From: Mycolicibacterium sp. YH-1
GTDB taxonomy: Bacteria > Actinomycetota > Actinomycetes > Mycobacteriales > Mycobacteriaceae
Assembly (NCBI RefSeq): GCF_022557175.1
Contig: NZ_CP092915.1
Span: 7,192,001 to 7,256,000 of the forward strand
Length of the DNA stretch: 64,000 nucleotides
Direction: 5' to 3'
Made by a program: the position numbers and the translations under genes. Shown here in pieces: positions 44,725-53,340 of this stretch. The notes below the pieces were generated by a model. It searched no databases, was not told where the DNA came from, and worked only from the letters and a program-made list of their open reading frames with translations. Position 1 is the stretch's first letter; each line of letters starts with the position of its first letter.

Positions 44725-45162
44725 TCAGGCGGTCCTGCCGAGCAACGGCAGCAGAATCCGTCGGCGCACACCCGAGACATCGGCGAAGAACCGCAGCGCC
44801 TCGCGTACCGACTGCGCCACCGCACACGTGACCTGATCGGCGTCGAGATTCAGTCCGTCGACCACCTCGTCGGCGGCCACCAGAACCCACTGCACACCCG
44901 CTGCACGGCACGCACGCTCCACGGCGCAGACGAGGTCGTGGCCTTCGGCACTCACGGCGTCAAGGCCGCCGAGGTCGAGAATGAAGTCGTCGTCGAGAAC
45001 GTGGCGCTCGACGCGGGACAACACCTGGTTGAGGTTGTGGCCGTCGACCACGCCGCTGACGCTCACGACGGTCGCCAGCTGACGGCTGTACGCACGGACC
45101 AGCGCACCCTCGTCATCCTGTGCGGAGATGCCGTAGCGGAAGTCCTCGATCGTGGTGGTCAT
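44725..45162 (-). CDS. STAS-domain protein (copy 2)
   Basis: 145 residues, paralogue of the gene at 44241: same start region (FRYGI...DEGALVRAYSRQL), FILDLGGLDAVSAEGHDL, then AGVQWVLVAADEVVDGLNL and the same end RRRILLPLLGRTA. Here a Ser (VSAEG) lies near the phosphorylation position but not in the usual DSSG form. Ribosome site ggaagg. The pair may bind anti-sigma factors (inference). Confidence 0.85.
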   Translation of the reverse strand: MTTTIEDFRYGISAQDDEGALVRAYSRQLATVVSVSGVVDGHNLNQVLSRVERHVLDDDFILDLGGLDAVSAEGHDLVCAVERACRAAGVQWVLVAADEVVDGLNLDADQVTCAVAQSVREALRFFADVSGVRRRILLPLLGRTA

Positions 45163-45302
45163 GTGCCGCCTTCCGTAGCGCCGTCGAACTGTTGAGATCG
45201 ACGCTATGCCGCAAACCTAAGATCTTGGGGTACTACGTCTAATGGTCTGGTAAGAGCCCACTTTCCGTTCTCATAACCTGCTTCGGCAAAATGATCGGCG
45301 AT

Positions 45303-45328
45303 GTTTGCCCGCGCCTCTCCGCGGGTAA
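45303..45328 (+). promoter_or_regulatory. SigF-like promoter
   Basis: GTTT (45303-45306), 16-base spacer and GGGTAA (45323-45328) fit the SigF consensus GTTT-N15-17-GGGTAT at five of six bases in the -10. It points to the protease gene at 45456, which would have a leader of about 120 bases. The 293-base gap 45163-45455 shows nothing else clear. Confidence 0.5.
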
Positions 45329-45455
45329 AGACGTGCCCCGTGTGTCGCGCCCTGAGCGCTCCCCCACCGCATCGCCGCTGATCAAGCCTGTCCGAACTTC
45401 CGGGCGTCGGGATAACCTCGGCTAGCTCACACCGGAATCAGAAGATCGTCAGGAC

Positions 45456-46904
45456 ATGAATCGACACAGCAGAGTGGTGGCGGCGATCAGCGCCGCATGT
45501 GTGGCAGTGCTGATCGCGGGTTGCTCCCCGGTTACCCAGGGTCAGGCCGTATCCACGCTCTACGACCCGTTCCGGGCCGGCGGGCTGCCTGCGCAGGACG
45601 GTCCCAGCGGCGTCAAGGACGACGCACCGCCGCCGACCGGCGAGGTGCAGGGCAGCGACGGCGGCGACATCGACAAGTTGGCACTGCTGTCGGTCAACGA
45701 CATCGCCGAGTTCTGGGGGCAGAACTACGGCGACCTTGACGGCACCTTCGCGCCCATCGAGAACCTGCTGTCCTACGACTCCGACGACCCGTCGAGTCCG
45801 ATGGTGTGCAACACCGACACCTACGGCGAACCCAACGCCTTCTACTGCCCGAGCAAGGAGATCATGGCGTGGGACCGCGGGGTGATGGTGCCGATCGGCC
45901 GGGAGTTCTTCGGCGATGTCTCGGTCGCCGCGCTGATGGCCCACGAGTACGGCCACGCCGTACAGCACATGGCCGGGCTGGTGGCTGACGACACCCCCGT
46001 CCTGGTCATGGAACAGCAGGCCGACTGCTTCGCGGGCACCTACGTCCGCTGGGTCGCTGAGGGCAACTCCCCCAGGTTCAATCTCAGTACCGGCGACGGG
46101 CTCAATCACGTTCTCGCTGCGGCGATCACGCTGCGCGACCCGATCCTCGGACCGCAGGACATCGATTTCGTCGAGGACGGCCACGGCACCGCGCTCGACC
46201 GGATCAGCGCCTTCCAGATGGGCTTCACCTCCGGCGCATCCGAGTGCGCTCGCATCGACATGGACGAGATCGAGACGCGGCGCGGCGACCTGCCGATCGC
46301 CCTGCCGTTCGATGACAACGGGGACGTGCAGAGCGGCGAGGTCACCCTCGACGAGGACATCCTTGCCCTGTTGATGGAGACGCTCGGCGAGGTGTACCAG
46401 CCGTCCGAGGCGCCCACGTTGTCCTACGAACCCGCCGCATGCCCGGACGCGCAGCCCGTCCCGCCGACGTCATACTGCCCGTCGACCAACACCATCGCGG
46501 TGGACCTCGGCGCGCTGCAGCAGATGGGGGAGGCCGCCGACGAGTCCAATTACGTTCTGCTGCAGGGTGACAACACCGCGTTGTCGGTGCTCACGTCGCG
46601 GTACGCCCTCGCGCTCCAGCACGAGAACGGCGACGCGCTGAACACACCGGCCTCGGCCCTGCGCACGGCATGCCTCACCGGCGTCGCACAGGCCGCGATG
46701 TCTGACACCGTCGAGTTGCCCAGCGGTCAGAGCCTCACGTTGACCGCCGGTGACCTCGACGAGGCCGTCGCGGGTCTGCTCACCAACGGACTGGCGGCGA
46801 GCAACGTCGACAGCCAAACGGTGCCCGGCGGCTTCACCAGGATCATCGCCTACCGGTCGGGTCTCAGCGGTGACCGCGACCTGTGCGAGGCCCGGTTTAA
46901 GTAG
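45456..46904 (+). CDS. LpqM-type lipoprotein zinc metalloprotease (copy 2)
   Basis: 482 residues. Lipobox IAGC (Cys23), HEYGH at 163-167, and MEQQADCFAG as the third-ligand region. It is alike along its whole length to the protein at 40431 (LSVNDIAEFW, AWDRGV, HGTALDR, RRGDLPI, QGDNTA and others). The two copies flank an unrelated block, so they look like a dispersed duplication. A SigF-like promoter lies upstream. Confidence 0.87.
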   Translation: MNRHSRVVAAISAACVAVLIAGCSPVTQGQAVSTLYDPFRAGGLPAQDGPSGVKDDAPPPTGEVQGSDGGDIDKLALLSVNDIAEFWGQNYGDLDGTFAPIENLLSYDSDDPSSPMVCNTDTYGEPNAFYCPSKEIMAWDRGVMVPIGREFFGDVSVAALMAHEYGHAVQHMAGLVADDTPVLVMEQQADCFAGTYVRWVAEGNSPRFNLSTGDGLNHVLAAAITLRDPILGPQDIDFVEDGHGTALDRISAFQMGFTSGASECARIDMDEIETRRGDLPIALPFDDNGDVQSGEVTLDEDILALLMETLGEVYQPSEAPTLSYEPAACPDAQPVPPTSYCPSTNTIAVDLGALQQMGEAADESNYVLLQGDNTALSVLTSRYALALQHENGDALNTPASALRTACLTGVAQAAMSDTVELPSGQSLTLTAGDLDEAVAGLLTNGLAASNVDSQTVPGGFTRIIAYRSGLSGDRDLCEARFK

Positions 46905-47030
46905 GTCGATTCCTGCCACCCGGCGGTCAATTGCTGCCACCGGAAATTTATGCTCTGAACTGGCCGTTCCCACTATCAGACCGGCACGAGAAACACCCCG
47001 GCCGGTTGAATTCAGGGAAGTGGGAATGAC

Positions 47031-47258
47031 ATGAAGAACATCGGATTCGCCTCAGTGATCGCCGGGGGACTGGCCGCCGCAGTCCTCGGACTCGCCGCAC
47101 CGGCTCAGGCCGACACCGCGAGCGCCGTGCCCGCGGCCAACGTGGCGGCGGTTCTGCAGACGGCGCCGACCGGTATCGACCACCACGGCTGGCTCTATGA
47201 CATCCAGCCGAGGGCTCATGCACCGCAGGTCGACACCACCGTGCACCAGAGCCGCTGA
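47031..47258 (+). CDS. Very small secreted protein
   Basis: 75 residues. Sec signal (MKNIGFASVIAGGLAAAVLG) cleaved near residue 28, then 47 residues with HHGWLYDIQP, no cysteine. The signal peptide is nearly the same as in the protein at 11548 (19 of the first 25 residues). A strong terminator follows at once. No known family was recognised. Confidence 0.72.
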   Translation: MKNIGFASVIAGGLAAAVLGLAAPAQADTASAVPAANVAAVLQTAPTGIDHHGWLYDIQPRAHAPQVDTTVHQSR

Positions 47259-47274
47259 CGACCAGCACACCAGG

Positions 47275-47307
47275 GGAGGGGTACCCGATTCGGGTGCCCC
47301 TCCTTTT
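47275..47307 (+). terminator. Strong intrinsic terminator
   Basis: GGAGGGGTACCCG (from 47275) pairs with CGGGTGCCCCTCC (to 47303) with one G-U pair, followed by TTTT. The 300 bases from 47308 to 47609 hold no gene I can support; a short dyad GTAG-ttgat-CTAC (47538-47550) precedes the next gene and may be a LysR-type site. Confidence 0.85.
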
Positions 47308-47609
47308 GCGTTTCGAGGGTCCCGAGCCGTCGCCCACACATCGCCAAACTCGCAGTTTATTGGGCGCAAGGAACTCTGTTGGGCGAAGAACGGCGGGATG
47401 TGACGCTCGTCATGTCGCACAAGCTCCGGCCCAAACGGGTCCGCAGCACATAGCCCGCACGCAGGCGGCCCCCCGCGGCCAGCCGCATTCACGACTTGCC
47501 TCTCTCTACTTCTGCACAGCGGGATTCAGTTCTGACGGTAGTTGATCTACGTTGCGCCTCATAATCTTTCGAGGTGAAAGTCTGTCTCACCGATATAGAG
47601 GAGCAATTG

Positions 47610-48203
47610 ATGTCCGCCGTACTCAGCGTCCGCAAGTTCGTTCATTTTGAGGAGGAGATCCGGCAGGAGAACGGCCAGCCGGTCGAACCGGCACTCAGCC
47701 GTATCGTGGTCGGCGCCGTCGCGAAGAACCCCCTTGCGGGCTCAAGTGTTGCCGCGGACATCGCGCCGCTTGTCGAGCTGTCAGTGAGGCTGGGTGAAAT
47801 TCTCACGACACGGGCGCTTGACCGACTAGGCGATGCCTCCGCCATTCGCGCGTACGGTAAGGCCGCACTGATTGGCACGGAAGGCGCCGTCGAACACGGC
47901 GCGGCACTGATCCATCCACGGCTTGGGATGGCGATGCGGGCGACACTGCGCCGGGGCAAGGTCCTCATCCCCGGGAACGCCAAGGTTGCAGGACCCGGCA
48001 CGCCGATCGATGTGATCTTCGGCCCCCTCGATGAGGGATGGGATCTTGACGCCATGGACTCGCTGCCCGTCGTGGTACCCGACGCGCCGCGATCCGACGA
48101 ATTACTGCTGCTGGTCGGCTACACCACTGGGCAGCGGCCACACGCCCGCTCGAAGGGTCCGTCGCAGGCCGAGGTCGACGCTCTCATCGAATCCTTCGTG
48201 TAA
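47610..48203 (+). CDS. DUF1185 (amino acid synthesis family) protein
   Basis: 197 residues. The pattern VRKFVHFEEEIRQENGQPVEPAL, then KNPLAGSS, LGEILTTRAL, YGKAALIGTEGAVEHGAALIHP and VGYTTGQRPHAR is typical of the AA_synth/DUF1185 family. Members occur beside LysR regulators and transporters in catabolic clusters; the reaction is unknown. ATG 47610 has agaggag six bases upstream; GTG 47574 is weaker. It converges with the LysR gene, 16 bases away. Confidence 0.88.
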   Translation: MSAVLSVRKFVHFEEEIRQENGQPVEPALSRIVVGAVAKNPLAGSSVAADIAPLVELSVRLGEILTTRALDRLGDASAIRAYGKAALIGTEGAVEHGAALIHPRLGMAMRATLRRGKVLIPGNAKVAGPGTPIDVIFGPLDEGWDLDAMDSLPVVVPDAPRSDELLLLVGYTTGQRPHARSKGPSQAEVDALIESFV

Positions 48204-48219
48204 GCGGAGCACGCGTGAC

Positions 48220-49152
48220 CTACGGGTGGAAGCCGAAACTCTCTGTCAGAGTGCTGGCGAGGAATCGCGCAGCGGCTTCCATCCGAGGCACGCGCCACAG
48301 GTCGGTCGGCATCGCTATCCAATAGCTGCGCTCAGCTCTGAGACGGTCGGGAAGCACCGTGACCAATTGGGGCTCTGAAACGGCCATGTATCCGGGGAAC
48401 ATCCCTATTCCCACTCCGCGCCGCACGGCTTCGAGTTGTACGAGTGGGCTGGTGCTGCGATACGCCACTTCGCGACGGCCAATGGTTTCAGTCAGCCAAC
48501 TCAACTCTGGCAGTTCGATCAAGTCCTCGATGTAGTCCACGAAACGGTGCTCACCTAGATCCTCTACCGATGTCGGTTCGCCGAAGGCGCTGACATACGA
48601 GCGCGACGCGTACAGATGGACATCGCATCGGGCCAGCACTCGGGACGTCAGCCGGGGACCAGTCGGCTTGGCGGGGCCGATCGAGATGTCAACCTCTCGG
48701 AGGTTGAGGTTGGCAGGATGCATCATGCTCACCAGCTCAACAGCAATCTCAGGGTGTCGTTCGGCAAACTGGACCAGCGCCGGGGCGAGAACCTTGATGG
48801 CCAAACCTTCGACCGAAGCAATCCGAACCGGCCCTGCAATTCGACTTGGTGTGCTGGCCGATCGGAAGATCTCGTCGGCTGCGTGCTCCATTCCCTCGGC
48901 TCGCTGAAGTAGATCGCGGCCTGCCGGCGTGAGGGTGAATCCGGACGTACGGCGGTCAAACAACTTGACGTCAAGTTCACGCTCAAGGCGTGCGATACGT
49001 CGCAACACCGTGGTGTGCGAGACGCCCAATCGGCGCGCAGCGCGCGTTAGTGTCCGCTTGCGGACCACCTCGAGGAAGAATTGAATGCTGTCCCAAGGGA
49101 ATACATCGCTTGGGCGGTCGTCGTCATGCGTCGGGGCGGAGTCGTCTGGCAC
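48220..49152 (-). CDS. LysR-family transcription regulator
   Basis: 310 residues. Winged HTH at about 20-80 (WDSIQFFLEVVRKRTLTRAARRLGVSHTTVLRRI), then the inducer-binding domain (GPVRIASVEGLAIKVLAPAL, VDISIGPAKP, FVDYIED). GTG 49152 has ggaga six bases upstream and gives the normal length; a long upstream open frame exists but lacks LysR features. Divergent from the MHS transporter, so it probably controls it and the DUF1185 gene. Confidence 0.9.
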   Translation of the reverse strand: MPDDSAPTHDDDRPSDVFPWDSIQFFLEVVRKRTLTRAARRLGVSHTTVLRRIARLERELDVKLFDRRTSGFTLTPAGRDLLQRAEGMEHAADEIFRSASTPSRIAGPVRIASVEGLAIKVLAPALVQFAERHPEIAVELVSMMHPANLNLREVDISIGPAKPTGPRLTSRVLARCDVHLYASRSYVSAFGEPTSVEDLGEHRFVDYIEDLIELPELSWLTETIGRREVAYRSTSPLVQLEAVRRGVGIGMFPGYMAVSEPQLVTVLPDRLRAERSYWIAMPTDLWRVPRMEAAARFLASTLTESFGFHP

Positions 49153-49453
49153 AGCGAGTCTCCAATGTCCGCTCGGCACTTTGTATGGGGACGATGTGGT
49201 TTCCCGGACGACACCAGGCCGTTTCGCTGCGCCAAACCGATCTGGGCCATACCTCGGAAGTAGAACGTTATCAGGCCTTTTCGCGTGCCGGCGGCATGTT
49301 CGAGGCATTGGTCTCGGTGCACTCTGCTCATCTGCGCACACCGCTGTGCGTTGATGGCACTTCCGGTGGGGGTGTGACCGGACTCAAGCTGTGAACCTGC
49401 CCACCCACTGTGGGCGCCCCGTCGTGAGGCGAAGACCTGAAAGGGAGTGTCGA
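49153..49453. promoter_or_regulatory. Divergent LysR/transporter control region
   Basis: 301 bases without a gene. It should hold the LysR operator and both promoters. Nothing matches strong -35/-10 boxes, which is usual where an activator is needed. I could not fix a single T-N11-A box. Confidence 0.35.
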
Positions 49454-50839
49454 ATGGTGACCGAGGCGTCGATCGAGTTGGAGCCCGAGAGGCGGTCAGC
49501 ATTACGCCGAGTGGTGCGTGCATCGATGGCAGGAACGATCGTCGAGTGGTACGAGTTCTTCCTCTACGCGACTGCGGCGACGCTGGTGTTCAGTCAGATC
49601 TTCTTTCCACCCTCCAATGACCCGCTAGAGAACATCATCAACGCCTTCCTGACCTATGCGGTCGGCTTCATAGCTCGGCCGCTCGGCGGGATCGTCTTCG
49701 GGCACTTCGGCGACAAGTACGGCCGCAAGAAGCTCCTTCAGCTGGCGATCGTGCTCGTTGGCGCGTCAACATTCGCAATGGGCTGTCTGCCGACATACGA
49801 CCAGATCGGTTATGCAGCACCGATACTGCTGGCGGTTTTACGATTTGTGCAGGGCATCGCAGTTGGCGGCGAGTGGGGAGGAGCCGTCCTGCTCGTGGCA
49901 GAGCATGCGCCAGACAAGTCGCGAGCCTATTGGTCCAGTTGGCCGCAGGCTGCGCTTCCTATCGGCGCGCTGATGGCCACCGTGATCCTGTTGGTACTGT
50001 CCAAGGTGCAGAGCCCTGAGACGTTCTTGGCATGGGGCTGGCGGGTTGGTTTCTGGCTCTCCGTCGTCATCGTCGCGATTGGCTACTACATTCGCACCAA
50101 GGTTTCCGATGCGGCAATCTTCCAAGAGGCGCAAGCGCAGGACCTTCAAGAGGCGACCGCCGCCAAGGAACCTGCGAAGTCCTCGTACGGCGTCATCGAA
50201 GTGCTGCGCCAGTACCCCGGCAAGGTCTTCACCGCGATGGGGCTGCGGTTCTGTGAGAACGTCCTCTACTACGCGGCCGTCACGTTCTCCATCACTTACC
50301 TCAGCACGCAAGTGCACGAGAGCACCTCAAAGATTCTGCTGCTGCTGCTGTGTGCGCACGTCGTCCATGCCGCGATAATTCCGCTCTTCGGCCGCCTGGC
50401 GGACACCGTTGGCCGCAAGCCGGTGTTCGTGACTGGGCTACTTCTGGCCGCGTTCTGGGGATTCGCCGCGTTCCCCATGTTCGACACGGGCAACGACTGG
50501 CTGGTGTTCGGTGCGATCGTCACCGGGTTGGTGGCACACGCGATGATGTATGCACCCGAACCGGCGCTGATGGCCGAGATGTTCCCGACGCGGTTGCGGT
50601 ACTCGGGAGTGTCGCTGGGCTATCAGGTGACGTCGATCTTCGCCGGGTCACTCGCACCAATCGTCGCAACCCTACTGCTGAGCCGATTCAATTCATGGGT
50701 GCCGATCGCTGTCTATATCTCCGCCGCCGCGCTAGTCACCGGAATTGCCACGCTGGCATTGCGCGATACGCGCGGCATCTCCCTCTACGATGTGGACGAA
50801 CTCGACCGGATGAGGCGATTGAGGCCGAACCGGCTCTAG
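49454..50839 (+). CDS. MHS-family (MFS) metabolite:proton symporter
   Basis: 461 residues, twelve membrane helices. Typical MHS motifs: GTIVEWYEFFLYATAA at the start, GFIARPLGGIVFGHFGDKYGRKK between helices 2 and 3, GVSLGYQVTSIFAG near helix 10. MHS carriers import organic acids such as citrate, ketoglutarate, shikimate or aromatic acids; the substrate is unknown. ATG 49454 has aagggag seven bases upstream. Confidence 0.92.
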   Translation: MVTEASIELEPERRSALRRVVRASMAGTIVEWYEFFLYATAATLVFSQIFFPPSNDPLENIINAFLTYAVGFIARPLGGIVFGHFGDKYGRKKLLQLAIVLVGASTFAMGCLPTYDQIGYAAPILLAVLRFVQGIAVGGEWGGAVLLVAEHAPDKSRAYWSSWPQAALPIGALMATVILLVLSKVQSPETFLAWGWRVGFWLSVVIVAIGYYIRTKVSDAAIFQEAQAQDLQEATAAKEPAKSSYGVIEVLRQYPGKVFTAMGLRFCENVLYYAAVTFSITYLSTQVHESTSKILLLLLCAHVVHAAIIPLFGRLADTVGRKPVFVTGLLLAAFWGFAAFPMFDTGNDWLVFGAIVTGLVAHAMMYAPEPALMAEMFPTRLRYSGVSLGYQVTSIFAGSLAPIVATLLLSRFNSWVPIAVYISAAALVTGIATLALRDTRGISLYDVDELDRMRRLRPNRL

Positions 50840-51020
50840 AACTCTCTGGAGAATTCCGAGTAACTCTCGGCGGCCCTGGCCCGGCAACGGGCGATCCCCT
50901 GAGGACTCCACTGAGCCTCGATCACCAGTCGAGATGCGCGGGTCGTGGGTCAGCCGGGATGGCGCGTTTCGGGAGCTTGTGGCGCGATTTAACGGTGGCG
51001 AGAAGATATTTCCAGAGGGT

Positions 51021-51072
51021 CTTGCCGTGGCACACGGCAAGGAGCGGGCCGACGCTGTGCGCGTCGGCCCGC
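51021..51072. terminator. Two adjacent perfect hairpins
   Basis: CTTGCCGTG-gca-CACGGCAAG (51021-51041) and GCGGGCCGACGC-tgtgc-GCGTCGGCCCGC (51044-51072). They lie 180 bases after the transporter stop and 19 bases after the end of the gene remnant on the minus strand, so they could stop transcription from either side. No T tract is present. Confidence 0.55.
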
Positions 51073-51091
51073 ACTCGTGGTGACGCATTTC

Positions 51092-51711
51092 TTAGGTTCT
51101 CTGCGGCGTCCAGGTTGTTTGTTCTCCGGGGTATTTGCGCAGTCGCCGGATCCGGATGTCGACGGATTCTTCGCGCAGCTTCCGGGCGGAGTAGGTCTGC
51201 TGGATCTGGTGGTTGGTTGCCGCGATGGCCAGTGCCAGCAGGATCTTCCTGCAGTACAGCCGAATTGCCGCGGAGAAGGGAAAATCGCATCCTGTTTGGC
51301 GGGATAAGGTGATGAAGGAACAAGCGGCTGCTCAACTTGATCGGGGTAGTACCCAGCAGGGTCATCGACGCCAAATCGAATCGTCATGTCAAAACCCTTG
51401 CCTCCCAACTTCGCAGGGGTTTCTAAACTGAGAAATCCGCCGGAATCAAACCCGCGGTTGTATACGCCTGTACCGTCGTGGTTCGTTGTCGGCGGATTCA
51501 TAGTGACTATAACTTTGGCTTTCAACTCATTTTCAGGTGATGCGACCGACAACCTTCTCTCGAAGGTGTTGTCGTCACCATCCGGTTGTAGGAGCGACAA
51601 CCTTCCTGATTTGAACTCGTCCCCAAGACCGCCGGGCAAATCGATCGACAACTTCTTGATCTCAAGGGGTACTGACGGTGGGCGCCCATAGACGCGGAAT
51701 TCCTCAAGTTC
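51092..51711 (-). pseudogene. AT-rich frameshifted gene remnant of unknown function
   Basis: On the minus strand an open frame from 51711 encodes a plausible protein (ELEEFRVYGRPPSVPLEIKK, LSIDLPGGLGDEF, later DMTIRFGVDDPAGYYP) without a good start codon, so its 5' end is missing. Near the four A at 51281-51284 (TTTT on the coding strand) the coherent reading moves to the next frame and continues (FPFSAAIRLYCRKILLALAI, ATNHQIQQTYSARKL, TTWTPQRT) to a TAA at 51092-51094. One added T would join both parts. GC is low (25 of 60 in 51481-51540), unlike the neighbours. No family was recognised. The rest of 50840-51773 holds no supported gene. Confidence 0.5.
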
Positions 51712-51773
51712 TCAGGCCTCGAGGTATTGAGATCACCCGCCAGCCCGCAGAACCGGTGCTAGCGTCAGCGCGC

Positions 51774-52379
51774 ATGAACCCGTGGCAGCAGCAACCCGGG
51801 CCGAACTGGGATCCTCCTCCACCCGGCCCGCCGCAGCAGCCTTACCCGCCGGGTCCGTACCCGCCACAGCCGTACGCGTCGCCGGGGTATCAACACCCGG
51901 GCTATCCGCAGCAATACCCCGGCTACCCCTACCCACCGCCTCGACCCGCGAGTTCGGGCGCCGCGGTCACAGCCATCGTGCTCAGCCTGATCATCGCGTT
52001 GTTCCAGGCATTCGCCTGCATCGGCTACATCGCCCTGGCTTCTGAAATCTCCGACGCCGGAAACGCCGTACGCGAGTGGGTTCCCGGTTTCCTGATCTTC
52101 GAGGGCATGGTTCGAATCCTCACGGCCGCGGTGCTCGTCGTCGGCGCGGTGCTGCTGATGCGGCGCAATCCGGCGGGCCGATGGGTCGTCGCCGGCGCGG
52201 CACTCGCGATAGTGGTGTTCCAGTTCCTGGAGTACGCGGTGCGTTCCGGCGTCCTGCCTACATCGGATGCGAGCCCGCTGAGCACCCTGATCAGCGTGAT
52301 CCTGCCGATCACCCTGATCGTCTTCGCGCTCACCGGCGCCACTCGCCGCTGGATAGACGAAGGCCGGTTACGCCGCTAG
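51774..52379 (+). CDS. Small membrane protein with proline/tyrosine-rich N-terminus
   Basis: 201 residues. Residues 1-60 are Pro/Gly/Tyr/Gln-rich (YPPGPYPPQPY-like). Four hydrophobic helices follow (about 65-90, 108-128, 135-155 and 170-190). No enzyme motif is present. The ATG at 51774 lies eight bases after TAGCGT (51760-51765), so the mRNA may be leaderless. It shares a terminator with the convergent lipoprotein gene. Confidence 0.78.
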   Translation: MNPWQQQPGPNWDPPPPGPPQQPYPPGPYPPQPYASPGYQHPGYPQQYPGYPYPPPRPASSGAAVTAIVLSLIIALFQAFACIGYIALASEISDAGNAVREWVPGFLIFEGMVRILTAAVLVVGAVLLMRRNPAGRWVVAGAALAIVVFQFLEYAVRSGVLPTSDASPLSTLISVILPITLIVFALTGATRRWIDEGRLRR

Positions 52380-52452
52380 AGCGCGGCGCCATCCACCAAT
52401 TCGCCTACCGGCGTGAGGAATTCGGCACCGTGTGTCGATGAGCGTGCTGGCC

Positions 52453-52479
52453 GCCCGCACCGGAACGTCCAGTGCGGGC
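52453..52479. terminator. Bidirectional terminator
   Basis: GCCCGCAC (52453-52460) pairs with GTGCGGGC (52472-52479). It lies between the ends of two convergent genes (52379 and 52494). Confidence 0.6.
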
Positions 52480-52493
52480 AGCCAACGAAGCGC

Positions 52494-53105
52494 TCAGACG
52501 ACGTCGGTGATCTGCCCGGCGACGTCCGCGCGCACCTGCTTGCTGCTGCGCTCGCCCTTGACGTTGATGAACATCATCACGTTCGCGTCGAACGGCATGT
52601 TTCGCTTGATGCTCAGGCTCTGAACCTCGCCGCCCTCGATCTCGCTTGCCGCAACCGCACCGTTGATGGCCGTCACGATGGCGCTGGTGGCAACCTCATC
52701 GATGGGGAAGAGATTCTGCTGTAGCGCTTCGGTGTCATCGTCATAGTCGACGGGGCGGGACGGCCCGACCGTGCCCGCGGTGTAACTCCACTGATTGAGT
52801 TCGGTCGGAGCGTTCGGGTCGATGGCCTCGACGGCCAGCACCCCAGGGGCGATGCTCACCTCCACCACCTGCATGGGATTGGCGCCGACCTTCTCCGAGA
52901 TCGCCGAGTACGCAGCGTCGATACCCTCGGCGGTGAACAGGTTGCCCGACACAGCCTCGGTGATCTTCTCGGTGCCCGACGCCACGACCTCCTCAACCGC
53001 GTTCGAGGCCGCGTCCCTGATCTCGGTGACCTCCGAGCAGCCACTCAGTGCGGAAGCCGCGAGAACTGCAGCGGTGAGGGCAACGCCGAAGCGGGTGGGT
53101 GTCAT
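52494..53105 (-). CDS. Lipoprotein of unknown function
   Basis: 203 residues. Signal peptide with lipobox LSGC (Cys23). After a helical segment (VEEVVASGTEKITEAV) comes a domain with VVEVSIAPGVLAVEAIDP and ALQQNLFPIDEVATSAI, then INGAVAASEIEGGEVQSL. The pattern suggests a mixed fold with two strands and helices. No family was recognised. The ATG start has a weak ribosome site. Confidence 0.8.
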   Translation of the reverse strand: MTPTRFGVALTAAVLAASALSGCSEVTEIRDAASNAVEEVVASGTEKITEAVSGNLFTAEGIDAAYSAISEKVGANPMQVVEVSIAPGVLAVEAIDPNAPTELNQWSYTAGTVGPSRPVDYDDDTEALQQNLFPIDEVATSAIVTAINGAVAASEIEGGEVQSLSIKRNMPFDANVMMFINVKGERSSKQVRADVAGQITDVV

Positions 53106-53278
53106 TAGGTCCTCTCATGGTTTCCAGTCCCGATGGGTCCGGTGCGGACGCAGGCGCGGGGGACCGCGCTCGGGGCTCACATTGTTAACACAGCGAGCTT
53201 TCAGCAAGATTGAGGGCCGTACAGGCCGCGAGTCATCCTCGCGATCGGGCATTTGGTGCGAACGCACCCGCCAAACAC

Positions 53279-53312
53279 AAAGGCCGCGAACTCAAGAGAG
53301 TCCGCGACCTTT
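53279..53312 (-). terminator. Terminator after tRNA-Leu
   Basis: On the minus strand AAAGGTCGCGGACTC pairs with GAGTTCGCGGCCTTT with two mismatches, around TCTT. The tail is T-rich (tttgtgtttgg). It lies 29 bases after the tRNA end. Confidence 0.65.
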
Positions 53313-53340
53313 GCGCTGCGGTTGGTGCGACCGCTAGTTG

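Noticed and set aside
51213..51431. A 72-codon plus-strand frame inside the AT-rich remnant
   Set aside because: The minus-strand reading across the shift is more protein-like and longer.
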